Shown piece after piece: positions 12,556 to 24,203 of a DNA stretch of 64,000 nucleotides. The stretch spans positions 32,931,516-32,995,515 of the forward strand of contig NC_057766.1 in assembly GCF_010389155.1 (NCBI RefSeq), in the 5' to 3' direction. The notes under the pieces were generated by a model, which was not told the DNA's origin, did not search any database, and saw only the letters and a program-made list of their open reading frames with translations. The stretch comes from Erigeron canadensis. Taxonomy: Eukaryota; Streptophyta; Magnoliopsida; Asterales; Asteraceae. The position numbers and the translations under genes are program-made. Numbering within the stretch: the first letter of the stretch is position 1; each line of letters starts with the position of its first letter.

Positions 12556-15500
12556 TCAAGCCAAATATCGATACAACTTTCTGTCTTCTCTGTCCCTCTC
12601 TAAGAACTCCCTTTCAATAAGAGACTCGATTCTTTTCTTTATAACTACTGGATTTGGTAGGAATCTAGACTGTAATTGTTTTGTAACCTCAGCCACAATA
12701 TTGTTGTGATCCAGCACCCGTCTCGCTTTCATAATTCTAACAATAGCCGCTTCGATCTGAGGCTTTCTGTCTTCCTCCACCCTCTGCCTCGTTTCTAACT
12801 TTTCAGGTTCTGATTCCTTCTGCGCCACCACCATACCTATCTTCACTTTATAAAACTTGCTTGAGAACTTATCATTAAAGAAGAAGTCATCATCTTCACT
12901 GATATCTTTGCTCATTGGTTCTTTCCTCAAAACATTCTTTCCCTTTGCACAAGCCAAGGACTGCAAACACCTTTTTAATTCCATGGTGGGAATCTCAACC
13001 GCCTGTTCAATTTCTCTATAACTCAACCGATCTGCATTGTTGAAAAGCATCAGAACACACATTTGATATGTAGAAACGTTTAGCTCGTGTTTCTGCCCTT
13101 TCCCAAATGTAGCTTTAATATCTGCAGAACCCATGTTTGTTTGCCATGTTAACCTACGTCCATTGTGGGTCCCAAGGTAATACGTCCTGAACTTTTCACA
13201 AACTGCTAGGATTTCGGGAGGAAGGTTGCACGCGGTGCTGGACTGAGTCGGCCAAGAGCCAGTGGTTAAAACATGTACATCGAGTGTGGGTCCATCGCCT
13301 AATACAGGTCCCATGGCTTCATAGAAACCTTGCATTGTATCCTGAGAAGTCTTCATGTCGGTGAACATACCTTCCAATTTTGAAGTAAATTGGTACCCAC
13401 ATTCTGTTTTCAACTTCAGTATCAAGCTTCTCTCTGCGTCATCAGACACACTCTTACTCGAAAGAAGCCTTTTTGCCAGATGTTGCTTGTAATACTTTTC
13501 AAATACATCTTTCTCCTGTAGATAACGAAAGAGCATCATCACCTTGTCTAAGACTATCTCTGCATCCTCTTCACTAACCCCTTTCAGTCCTTTCCTGAGC
13601 TTGTCATCAACAAACAAGGAGATGAATTCCGGGGACCGGGGGTTCAAATTAATAAAATATTCAAACGAAGAATTTAGAGCATTTTGGAACGTTTTATCGT
13701 TGTTAAATGCAAGATTAATGATTTTATCATGTTTATCTTTTTCATCCAATAGGCGTTGTACAAAGTCCACGGGATCTTTTAACTTTTCGGGATCAGTCAC
13801 CAGTTGTTTACCAGTTTCCCGAATGTGAGAAGTCATCACGTCACGGATTAACGTTAGACCATTAGGTACCCTACGGAATAAGTTGTACATCCTGCCCATA
13901 TCTTCATATTTGTCATCCACAATCATATTAACCAAGCCAGAGTTCTCCATGTAAACTAATCTGCTCATTTGACTTTCAATCATCTCCTTCTCCACCACAT
14001 TTGTTATCTTCACCTCACTCTTAGCATCTAAGTAGTGTGACACTCGTTCAATCTCTTCATTCAAACGTTTCTCAGCTTTTTTTAGATAATCCCCGCAATC
14101 ACAGCATTCAATAAACTGCTGAGATTCCCCACGGTAAAAGTTGGTTGAGACATCAAGAAATGGCTTCTCAAAGTCTTCTTGGTAAACAGATGGACCAAGG
14201 TCCATTAGCATTTTCACTATGTTTCTCATTAAACCTCGGTTAATAACTTCACTGCCTCTTTCCCTCTCCACGATTTCCAGGAGTGTATCTTTTAACCTCA
14301 TTTGGATATTTTTGGAGTGAATAATGTGATCTCTCCATAAGTTCAGGCCAAGCTCATGAACCGGAGTTTTGTGATTACTTGGAATGTAAGTTCTATCCAT
14401 GTACATTAATATGTCTCTTATCATTTGCAATGCTTTGTTGTGTTCCATCCATTTTTTGTTCAACTCTTCTAGAAACAAAGCCCCTTGAGATGCTTCAACT
14501 GCTGCTGCTATTTCTTTTAAATGTGAAGTCATGGTCGATACAAGTCCAGAGTATAACTTGTCTCCAAATTTGTGCAGGACCATGTTGTACGCATTTCTGG
14601 TCAAATAAAACATGGATAAATGTCAAGGCTTATCATTTTGTATATTTACATTATGTCATATCTAAATCTAGTACTTATTTGCTCTTTTAAAATATCCAGC
14701 AGTCCCTTCAATATTTGTAACAGTTCTTCATTTGGGGACTGGTTATTTGATATTCTTACTATCGAATTAACTAGAACATTATCTCTATTTTTTGGTCTAA
14801 GCAAGATATGATTTATTTAAAAATCATCCACAATTAGGAACACCACAAAACTAATTACTATTGTCATCCACATGACAAGTAAACACAAAGAAAATTGGCA
14901 CAATCAAAGACCATAACCAAGAAAAAATGTAGCATATGTACCTGTCTGTGGATGATCATGCATAAAAATATACGTTGAGAGGTTATATTTGAATACAATA
15001 CTTTGTTTCTCACATAAATTAGTATCTGAGAAAATTATACAAGCTTGCCATCCAATACAAACTTAAAATACTTGACCACATGACTCACATTTGAATTAGG
15101 TCATTCATGTATCAGATATCATTGGATTAACATTGTAAGGAAGACTAGAACAACTAGTTTAATTAATTAGAACACATATCATGATCACAACTGGCAAATA
15201 CCTAGTTTAGCTAAATAGAACACATATCATGAAGACAACTGGTACATGGTACTATATGTATGAAGTTAGCTCCACATGAATGCATCATTTCCATAACAAT
15301 CATGGCATGCCATACAAAAGATTTGACAGCTCAAAAAATGAGCCATGAGGCATGGTAGACAGTACAACTTGTATCACTTCCCATTGTAAATTAAATACTA
15401 CAGAAGGAAATTGGTGACAACAGAGAAATTCCTAACAGGCAAAATTAAATTTGGAAACTTTAGCTAGTACGATTATGTCAAAAATAGCTACAGGATAACA

Positions 15501-16619
15501 ACCTAGTTAACAAACAAAAAGCATGGTGCGTCATACTTACAGCAAGTAAACCAAATAACTCAATAAAAAGTGACTAATGCATAGGGGGCAAAAAATTATA
15601 GGTTACCAATACATTTTTATATAAAAGTGACAAAAGAAACAGAACAAACTTATAAACAGCCTAACCAGTAACTAAATTAAGACATGTCACACATATCATA
15701 AAAACTAAGTAGTGGTATAACAGACAATTGTGAAATAAACTGGGAAGAGAAGCAAACAGAAATTTCCAAAAAGTCAAAAACTATTTTAAGTCGCAAGTGA
15801 AATTGCTTGATACAAAAATCCTGAGTTTGAAGTTTTACACGGCTTAACGTTTCTTTTCTGTTTATAATACTGTACTCTAACCGTAAACGTCCGATTAAAT
15901 AGTTCATAGGCTCACCGTGTAAATAAAGCTATAAGTCCTAGATGGTCTAGAATTAAGTTTCATCAAAAAAAACTCAACTTTAAAGCCCTGCCACTATCCA
16001 TGCCTTATCTACTTAACTCTACAGTATATGCATTTCCACAAACTACATCACAAATTCGTGATAGGACCGATGCTTTACCGAACACAGGTTTCCACCCTAA
16101 AATCAATTGATAGCAGAGGGAGTCCAGCCATAAGCTTACTCCTAATTCCTAAAGACAATCAATTTCTTACATCTATCAACTTGCAACATAGAATTACATT
16201 AAACCGTCCGTGCCACAATACCGTTCATCATTTCAGATAACTAAAAGGATAACGACCATAACATAATACTCTTTGCTTCTATTTTGAATAAAAATTATCG
16301 CGTAAACACATATAATCTAAACCTATATAACATAACAAAAATCATATCATATATCTAGCACAAACTATAAATCGGATGCAAATAACCGAACTAATATAAT
16401 TATACAAAATATATCTCTATAATAATTGAAATAGATTTTAAAAAAATAAAAGGAGAACCTGTAAAGCTCTTCAAAGCTAAGGCCACTGGCGTTATGATTA
16501 TAAATCTCATGAATCGCGTGTTCTAAAACCTTCCATGTTTTCTCCGCATATTTCGGATCCACAACAACTCGATGCTTAAACGCTTCAATCTGGAAATTCC
16601 TCTTCTTCTGTGAACTCAT
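12556..16619 (-). CDS. CUL3: Cullin-3 (copy B), scaffold of CUL3-RBX1-BTB ubiquitin ligases
   Basis: The exons are 16459-16619 (161 nt) and 12556-14596 (2,041 nt), with a 1,862-nt GT-AG intron, giving 733 aa. Exon sizes and splice phase are identical to copy A. The architecture is the same: N-terminal BTB-binding helices, cullin repeats, cullin homology domain, neddylation motif IVRIMKAR near residue 677, and C-terminal LYRYLA. At the positions where the copies differ, this one usually keeps what I recall as the conserved residue (EDMGRMYN, LIRDVM), so it is the better candidate for the ancestral activity. All amino-acid differences lie before about residue 491. The last roughly 240 residues are identical although silent base differences are present, which fits purifying selection on the RBX1/NEDD8 half. 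Confidence 0.95.
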
Positions 16620-17073
16620 CTCCGATTCAAAACCCCAGCTGTATCTATATATGTATATGCAAATCTATATCTATATCTGTCTCTAAAAGTCTAATATAAT
16701 TATATATATACAGGATATATAAAACGTAGTATTTCAAAATTTTGGATAAATCGGTTATAAAATGAATTCGGAAAATGAAATTGGAAGTTGGAGTTGAGAA
16801 GGTATTTTGTCTTTGATTGATTGATTGATTGATTGGATGAATGTATGGAGGGGAGGTTGTTAAAGTTACAAAGAAAAGAAAAAGCCCAAATTTTTTATTA
16901 AAATATTTGTCTTAAGAGGGGTAGAGTACCCCGTCGGGTATGGATTGGGTAACTCGAACCGATCGGCTATACCATTTCAACCAATCGGGTAAAGCTCGGG
17001 TATATGAAATCGGGTACCATTTTGATTAGTGAAGCCGAGGAGTGAGTTTTGAACGTTGGGGCTTGTAGAACCA
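16620..17073. other. Upstream region of CUL3-B and flanking spacer
   Basis: This holds the presumed minus-strand promoter of copy B, with repeated CTATATCT words at 16,650-16,690. There is also a short (TTGA)n run near 16,816-16,836 and a stretch at 16,916-17,020 rich in GGGTA/CGGGTA words, as seen in decayed transposons. No gene is visible. Confidence 0.5.
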
Positions 17074-17093
17074 CCCCCCCCCCCCCCCCCCCC
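17074..17093. repeat. Poly-C homopolymer
   Basis: This is a run of 20 cytosines just upstream of an unrecognised ORF. Such runs are prone to length error in both replication and sequencing, so the exact count is unreliable. Confidence 0.85.
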
Positions 17094-17269
17094 AACCCCA
17101 ACGGCTAAATACTTGATTTTAAACAAAATATAAATTAAAATTTATCATCTATTTACACAATCTCATTCTTATTTCACACACAACATAAAATTATCATCTT
17201 CTTTCTTCTTTCACACATTCTTCAATATTTTTACACAACTTCCTTTCATACACACTTTTATTCACTACA

Positions 17270-17488
17270 ATGAATCTTCAGGATTGTAAAATGGCGATCC
17301 AACCCCGCCTGAATAACGACTTTAAATACCGATCTGAAGTGAATAACGTCATTCAGGACGTATCTAACAACAAAGCGGCTTACCAAGCAGAAATCAACCG
17401 ACTTACAGCCCCGGGTTATTCACGTAACACCGCAGAAAGTGAGTATCTTCTATATCTTCGACAGAACTACAGAAGATCGACTGGCTGA
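17270..17488 (+). CDS. Unrecognised short ORF (72 codons), possibly the first exon of a decayed gene
   Basis: The frame starts with MNLQDCKMAIQPRLNN and has a balanced, gene-like composition. It follows a CT-rich, CACA-rich leader (17,150-17,268) that looks like a plant 5' UTR. I do not recognise the protein. A GTGAGT donor-like word occurs at 17,438 and a TTTCAG acceptor-like word at about 17,497. The more GC-rich stretch to 17,720 keeps codon-like character but is broken by stops in all the frames I followed. It may be a gene relic or part of a transposon. Confidence 0.3.
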   Translation: MNLQDCKMAIQPRLNNDFKYRSEVNNVIQDVSNNKAAYQAEINRLTAPGYSRNTAESEYLLYLRQNYRRSTG

Positions 17489-17830
17489 ATCAAGTTATTT
17501 CAGCTTACCGTCGCCTCTGCAACGTTGACTGCGACGCTAGACCACGGGTTATTGTCGCAAGGCAGTGTCGGTGGTGGTCAAGATGTAGATTACTACTCTG
17601 ACCCAGGTGAGGAGTAAGTATCTCCTCAACCCGGCGACGTGGCTGGGTCTCCTAAGCCCTACCGCTACATTCACCGCAACGACGGTGACAGTACTGTTGA
17701 CCCAGACTATTCCAATTGTTAGTTATATATTTTAGTATTTATGAAACGTTTTTATTATGTGTTTTTTTAGTATTATTTATGTTTTTTACTATTTATTATG
17801 TGTTGTGTTTTTATTATGTGTATTTTAGTA

Positions 17831-18086
17831 CTCCTCCGTCCCATTTTAAGTGTCCTATTTTGACCGGTCAAGTCTTTATCTTCCGACTTTGACCGTAAAT
17901 ATCTTTGTTTGTGTTGTATATTAGTTGATGAAACTTATATCAATTAAAAGTACGTTTAAAACTCAATCAATTCATATATGTTATATATCAAGTGTTACAT
18001 AATACAAACAAAAATATTTACGGTCAAAGTTTAAAGGAAAAGACTCAAAAAGTCAAACTAGGACACTTAATATGGGACGGAGAGAG
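17831..18086. mobile_element. Stowaway-type MITE (Tc1/mariner), 256 bp
   Basis: The left end CTCCTCCGTCCCATTTTAAG and the right end ATGGGACGGAGAGAG form inverted repeats, flanked by TA at 17829-17830 and 18087-18088. The CTCC..CCGTCCC end and the TA target are hallmarks of Stowaway elements. There is no coding capacity. Confidence 0.9.
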
Positions 18087-18370
18087 TATTATTTATGTAT
18101 TGTGTTTTTTAAATTTTAATGGAATTATCTTTTATGTTTATATGGTTTTTAATTATATGTATTTAATTTAAATGGATAAAAAAAGAAATTGGATAAGTTT
18201 AATGAATTGGGTATGTATTGCATGGGATTTAGGTAAGAATTGTGTAAATTTGGATTAGTTATGAGTTGAGAGGTTTTAATTAGAGGATGATTTGGGTAAG
18301 TTTAAAGTCTTGGGTTGTATTCTCTCCCCCATGAGAGTATCGAAATTACTGTAACTTTTAAAAATATTAA

Positions 18371-18709
18371 GGGGGCGTTTGGTTGCGGAAAACACTCCTT
18401 GTTTTTCATTTTTATTTTCCAAGAAAACAGAAAACAGAAAATGCGGTCTAATCATAATTTTTTAAGAATGTTTTTCAAGAAACAAAAAACAATGTTTTCC
18501 ACTTTTTCATATAAAATTTGAAAACATCTTTTTCTTGTTTTTCATTTTCCATTACATTCCTCCCCCTCTCCTCTAACATGTTTTTAAGTTTTCTAATTAG
18601 AACGCGTTTTCAAAAGTTTTATTTGTTTTCTGAAAAATAAAACCCTTTTCATTTTCTAGAAAATTAAAAATAAAAAACTACAATACATTTTCTATAACCA
18701 AACGTGCTC
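18371..18709. mobile_element. Tourist-type MITE (PIF/Harbinger-like), 339 bp
   Basis: It begins GGGGGCGTTTGGTTGCGG and ends TAACCAAACGTGCTC, inverted termini of about 14 bp with mismatches. It is flanked by TAA on both sides (18368-18370 and 18710-18712). A 3-bp TAA/TTA target and G-rich ...GTTTGG ends are typical of Tourist elements. The interior is rich in GAAAA/TTTTC and non-coding. Confidence 0.8.
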
Positions 18710-18712
18710 TAA

Positions 18713-19287
18713 GGCTTTATTATTTTTTTACTTAATTAACTTAATATATTTAGTCAAATATTAAATCGACCCTAGGAAAAAAAATCTATAAAGTTTTATG
18801 TAATTTGTGTATGAAAAGCTAAAATTGAATACAATAAGTGAATGTTTGGATACAAACAAGTCTTTGAAATCAAGATGAATGTTTGAATAACTATTTATAG
18901 GTATTTTATATTTGGAATCTCTTAATCTCTTAAAACATTTATAGCATAGTTTTTTATTTACTAAATTACTTTCATTAACTCCTTAAATTACATGAACTAT
19001 TTTACATCAATTATCAATCTTACTCGTCGTCGTTACCACTACAAGTCGCCACCGCTACCACCGACACGTCGCCGCCTACACCGTCACATTGTTCGGGTAT
19101 TCGTCTAGTTATTATACGAGTAATTCATAGTGATTAAGTGAATGAATATTGAGGTGTTATTATTCATTAATGGATGAGAAATATATAATATATTTTAAAA
19201 CAAAACCTTTAATTTTAAATTTGAGAAGTGTAGACCATTGATTGAATTTGAGAACTTATTTTCCACCGTTTGATAATATTGATGACA
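18713..19287. other. AT-rich spacer
   Basis: No gene is visible. A segment at about 19,135-19,185 (TGAATGAATATTGAG...ATTCATTAATG) recurs at about 36,038-36,090, so it is a dispersed short repeat of unknown type. A small codon-like island (CGTCGTCGTTACCACTACAAG...) lies at 19,025-19,085. Confidence 0.5.
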
Positions 19288-19292
19288 TCATC

Positions 19293-19857
19293 TGATAGGG
19301 AAGCCCAGGCCCACGATTCAGCAATCATAACCCAGACCAACAAATGGGTTAATTTGGCCCAGTTGGAGAACTCGAACACTTGACTGCAAAACAAAGTGTT
19401 TAAACCACGTTTTTTATTCACAGCATGTTCTTTTTATCATTTAGTAATTTCCTTTTAATTGTTTAGTTTTATTTGTTTTGGTCAAGATAGTTGGTTTGTG
19501 ATTCCCCAAGTGTAGGAAATGTGGGGTAGTGGATTGTTAGTTTTTTTTTTTTTCTTTTTCTTTCTCTATGTATTGGAAAATAGGGAAATAAAAATTCAGT
19601 TGAATTTTCCTAAATATATTCTCTATAATTGGAGGATTTTCTTTGTTCCATGCTATTCTAACTTGTTGGCAGAAAGTTGGAAGGTGATCTTGGACGTCTA
19701 ATTCAGATTCTCGTGGTGTGTCTGTATCGGGAAATCTTGGGTTAGAAATTCTGCTCGACGAGGCTCGCGGGTGGTGTGACTGTATCTCGTAGAGAACCGT
19801 TGTTTATTGGATTCGAGTCGGGTATTTTCGATCCAGCAATTAAGCTCATTGCCATCA
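19293..19857 (+). repeat. 5' LTR of the Gypsy element
   Basis: It starts TGATAGGGAAGC and ends GCTCATTGCCATCA. It matches the 3' LTR at all but seven single bases and one 2-bp difference in a T run by my count, roughly 98.8% identity, so insertion is fairly recent. Confidence 0.95.
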
Positions 19858-19859
19858 TT

Positions 19860-19871
19860 TGGTATCAGAGC
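19860..19871 (+). other. Primer-binding site (initiator-Met tRNA)
   Basis: TGGTATCAGAGC starts two bases after the LTR and two bases before the gag ATG. This is where reverse transcription is primed. Confidence 0.93.
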
Positions 19872-19872
19872 T

Positions 19873-21369
19873 ATGGATACCCAAAGCTCTACTGATTTGA
19901 AGAAGATCTTAGAGACGATGGAAGCCGATAAGCGGGAAATGGCCCAACAAATGAAAACTATGCAGGAGCAAATTCAGGAGTTGATTGTTTCCCAGAGTCA
20001 GGGAGAGGATTCCAATTCGAGTGGGTCGGTTAACAAAGGAGGACAGAGTGGTTGGCACCCAAACGACATCAAGGTCGATATTCCCGAGTATGATGGAAAG
20101 CTGGATCCGGATGAATTCGTGGAGTGGTTACGGACGGTAGAACGGGTTTTTGATTACAAAAACACAACAGAGGAAAACAAAGTTAAGATCTTTGCTCTCA
20201 AACTCCGAAAGTACGCATCAACTTGGTGGTCAAATACTTGTTTGAAGCGAGAACGTGCTGGGAAGGATAAAATTCAGACTTGGCCAAAGATGAAGACAAA
20301 GATGAAGCAGAAATTCTTGTCGACCTACTATATTCAAAAAAGTTTTTCTCAACTGCACGCATTGAAACAGGGATCAGGCACCGCAGAAGAGTATTCCCGT
20401 GAATTCGAGTACTTACTGATGAAGTGTGATGTACCGGAGGATGACCCTCAAACTCTTGTTCGATATCTTGAGGGTCTAGAACCAAGGGTGGCTAATGTTG
20501 TTGAATTACATTCCTATCAAACCCTTTCTGAATTAACTTTGCTGTCTCACAAAGTGGACTCTCAACAACGGGCCAAGGGTAAATTCGAGTCCAATCCTTC
20601 CACCTTTAAGCCCACTACTTATTCTAAGCCCACAATCACACCTAAATCCATTCCGACTACTCAATCAAAACCTTCCAAAGTCCCCAATTCCGATTCCACT
20701 CCCCCCAAGGCCCCCCCGACGTTGTTTTCGATGCCAAGGACTGGGCACATTGCATCCGAGTGCCCGAATAAACGCATCATATCGCTCGCTGATTTTGAAT
20801 CAGCAGGTGGGTTTGAGTTCGAATCTGAATTCACCACTATTCTAGCGATACCGTCTGAAGAAGAAGTCGAGGTGACCGGGCCAGACGAAGGTCAGTGCCT
20901 TGTTGTTCGCAGAGCTCTTAGCACGACCTTGGTGCAGGAAGATAGTCTGCAGTGTGAATCAATTTTCCATACCCGCTGTACTATCGCAAAGAAGGTATGT
21001 TCAGTGATAATCGACGGGGGCAGCTGCACCAATGTGGCTTCTCAAACTCTGGTCGCTAAATTGAACCTCACCACTCAACCACATCCAACCCCGTATGTTA
21101 TTCAGTGGCTTAATCAAGGAAAAGGTATCCGCGTCTCCCATCGTGTTTTATTGTCCTTCAGTATTGGCAAGTCATATGTTGATGAATTGTGGTGTGATGT
21201 CATACCGATGGATGCGTGTCACGTGTTACTCGGACGCCCATGGCAATTTGATAAGAAACAATCCATGATGGTTATCTTAATACCTATTCCTTCACCCATA
21301 ATAACCGAAAAATTGTGCTTACTCCACTTAACCCGTCAACAACCTCCCCTTCGCCTACAACCACTTTAA
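19873..21369 (+). pseudogene. Gypsy gag and protease region, zinc knuckle damaged
   Basis: The likely gag start is the ATG at 19873, right after the primer site; the frame stays open upstream without an ATG. The N-terminal half has the retrotransposon gag core (EFVEWLRTVERVF, EEYSREFEYLL), which packages element RNA. A Pro/Ser/Thr-rich linker follows, then the nucleocapsid knuckle, of which only the His and last Cys are in frame (GHIASEC, about 20,751-20,772). The first two Cys codons are present in the DNA but in another frame, so a pair of compensating indels has disabled the knuckle. The protease follows with the motif SVIIDGGSCTN (about 21,003-21,035); the family normally has a D-S/T-G triad, here DGG. 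The frame ends at 21369 before RT, so the polyprotein is broken. Confidence 0.85.
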
Positions 21370-22400
21370 GCACTTTATTGCAATCCGAGCACCATGAGTA
21401 TCAGTCGATTAAGGAATTTGTTTTGATGGGGATGGATGATGATGACATCCAATCCCAACCAATTTTACCTCCCTTGATGCAGGCTCTACTGAAGTCCTAT
21501 TCCCAAATTTTTCCCAATGAAATTCCCTCAGGTCTTCCTCCAAACGTTCCATCCAACACAAAATTGATTTCATTCCAGGAGCTTCCTTACCTAATAAACC
21601 AGCCTATCGTAGTAACCCACAAGAAACTATCGAGATCAGAAAACAGGTTGATAAACTACTAGAAAAGGGGCTTATTCGTGAATCACTTAGTCCTTGTGCA
21701 GTTCCGACCCTTCTTGTACCTAAGAAAAATGGGGAATGGCGGATGTGCATGGATAGTCGGTCAATCAACAAGATCACTATCAAGTACCGGTTCCCTATAC
21801 CAAGGCTAAATGATTTGCTGGATGAATTACATGGTTCCACGGTGTTTTCGAAGATTGACTTGCGAAGTGGGTACCATCAAATTCGTATTTATGAAGGAGA
21901 TGAATGGAAGACGGCTTTCAAAACAAAGGAAGGGTTGTATGAATGGCTTGTTATGCCATTCGGCTTATCGAATGCGCCAAGTACTTTTATGAGGCTGATG
22001 AACCATGTCTTAAAACCATTCTTGGGAAGCTTTGTTGTGGTATATTTTGATGATATACTAGTGTACAGCCGAACCACTGAAGCCCACCAATGCCACCTTT
22101 CACAATTGTTCAAAGTTCTTGACCATGAAAAGCTTTATGGGAACTTGGAGAAGTGCGAATTTTTTACTAACAAAGTAACTTTTCTTGGCTATCTTGTCTC
22201 TGAACAGGGTATACAAGTAGATGAAAAAAAGATCCAAGCCATTCGTGATTGGCCCACACCCCAATCCATTCAACAAGTTCGAAGTTTCCATGGCCTTGCT
22301 TCTTTCTATCGACGTTTTATCAAGAATTTCAGCACTATCGTGGCGCCCAAGACTGAGGTAACTAAGTCCAAGATTTGTCTGTTGGACGCCACAAGCTCAG
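21370..22400 (+). pseudogene. Gypsy reverse transcriptase region, frameshifted
   Basis: After the gag-protease frame ends, homology moves to a second frame (to about 21,550) and then a third, which carries the RT. The RT has the first catalytic aspartate in [13 protein letters not shown] (about 21,848) and the catalytic pair in YFDDILVYS (about 22,043-22,069), followed by the thumb and connection region ([13 protein letters not shown]). The catalytic residues are intact, but the two frame changes upstream and one at about 22,340-22,410 leave no way to translate it as part of a polyprotein. Confidence 0.88.
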
Positions 22401-23009
22401 GTGGCCTTTGACAACCTCAAGGAACAACTGTCTTCAACTCCAGTTTTGGCGCTGCCCTGTTTCGAAGAGGTGTTCGAGGTGGAATGTGATGCGTCCGGGG
22501 TAGGTATTGGGGTTGTTCTCACCCAACTGAACCGTCCGATTGCCTATTTTAGCGAGAAGCTAAATGATGCAAAACGGCGGTATTCGACCTACGATAAAGA
22601 GTTTTAAGCTATCATCCGGGCTTTGGAGCATTGGCAGCATTATTTAGTCTCCAAAGAATTCATTCTGCACTCTGATCATGAAGCCTTAAAGTATATACAA
22701 GGCCAATATAAGCTACAACCCCGTCATGCCAAATGGGTAGAATTCCTTCAAGCTTTTACTTTCACTATCAAACATAAGTCAGGCAAGTTAAATAAAGGAG
22801 CTGACGCCCTCTCGCGTAAGTTTTCTTTACTTAATTCACTTCAGCCACGTGTTCTTGGGTTTGAACTGTTACAAAATGAGTATTCCATGGATCCTGACTT
22901 CGGGGACATCTATACCAGCTGCAAGAATCATGCACAGGGTGAGTTTCATGTGTTTAAAGGGTTTTTATTTAAACAACAACAGTTGTGTATTCCTCGTCAT
23001 AGCGTTTGA
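22401..23009 (+). pseudogene. Gypsy RNase H region with an internal nonsense codon
   Basis: The frame shows the RNase H start [14 protein letters not shown] and YDKEF, a block that is well conserved in Ty3/Gypsy. The TAA at 22605-22607 interrupts it directly after YDKEF. Homology resumes in the same frame (LEHWQHYL...[10 protein letters not shown]...ADALSRK) until another stop at 23007-23009. RNase H removes the RNA template strand during reverse transcription. Confidence 0.85.
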
Positions 23010-24203
23010 CTGCTTATTATACAGGAAGCTCATGAGGGAGGTCTAGCTGGTCACTTGGGGATTGATAAAACACTCCACATACTGCGGAACCATTTCTTTT
23101 GGCCCAAGATGAACCGTGATGTTGAACACTTCATTCGGCGCTGTTTACCATGACATAAAGCAAAGGGTCAATCTGCTCCTCACGGCTTATATATGCCACT
23201 GCCAGATCCTGTTGCTCCTTGGGAGGATGTTAGTCTCGATTTCATCACTGGTTTACCCCGCACTCAGCGCCAGAAGGATTCAATCATGGTAGTGGTGGAT
23301 CGGTTTTCTAAAATGGCTCATTTTATTGCCTGCCATACAACATATGATGCTGTCCAGATTGCTAATCTTTATTTTCGTGAGATAGTTCGTCTCCATGGAG
23401 TTCCAAAGACTATGATCAGCGACCGGGATGTTAAGTTTTTAAGCCATTTTTGGTTAACATTATGGAGGAAAATGGGCACAAAACTCAAGTTCAGCACATC
23501 AAGCCATCCTCAAACTGACGGCCAGACCGAGGTCACTAATCGCACACTTGGCAACTTACTTCGAGCCCTCATAACATCCAACATGAAACAGTGGGAGGAT
23601 TTGTTGCCTAGGGCTGAATTCGCTTACAATCGTGCACCGAGTAAGACTACCGGCATCAACCCTTTTATGGCCGTGTAAGGTATAAATCCTTCAACCCCAC
23701 TTGATTTGGCAGTTCTCGACACCTCCACCAAGTTCAGTCAGGAAGCTAGTGATTTGGCAGCTGATCTCAAGTCGATCCATCAGCGCATTCATGATAAAAT
23801 CTCCAAAACTAATGAACTCCTTAAGTACAGACGTGACAAAGGCAGGAAGCATGTTCTTTTTAAACCGGGTGATCTTGTGTGGCTGCATTTTCCAAAGGAG
23901 CGTTTTCCTACTAAGCGTCGTTCTAAGTTGTGTCCTCGTTCTGATGGTCCATTCCGAGTTCTTGAGAAGGTGAATGATAATGCGTATAAAATCGAACTAC
24001 CAAGAAATTCGAGTGTTTCCAGCACTTTTAATGTGGCGGATCTGCAACCTCATTTTGATCCTGACGAACCCATCCCAAGTTTGAGGTCAAACTTTTTCGA
24101 AGCCGGAGAGGATGATAGGGAATCCCAGGCCCACGATTCAGCAATCATAACCCAGACCAACAAATGGGTTAATTTGGCCCAGTTGGAGAACTCGAACACT
24201 TGA
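23010..24203 (+). pseudogene. Gypsy integrase region, broken, running into the 3' LTR
   Basis: The zinc-binding HHCC domain (GHLGIDKTLHILRNHFFWP) is cut by a TGA at 23151-23153 within its CxxC. The catalytic core follows with the first aspartate in SLDFITGLP, the second in MISDRDVKF, and downstream [18 protein letters not shown] with the glutamate. A TAA at 23676-23678 separates the core from the C-terminal domain, which has the GPF module (DLVWLHF...DGPFRVLEKVNDNAYKIELP). No chromodomain follows. The frame passes the purine tract and continues 91 nt into the 3' LTR. Confidence 0.87.
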
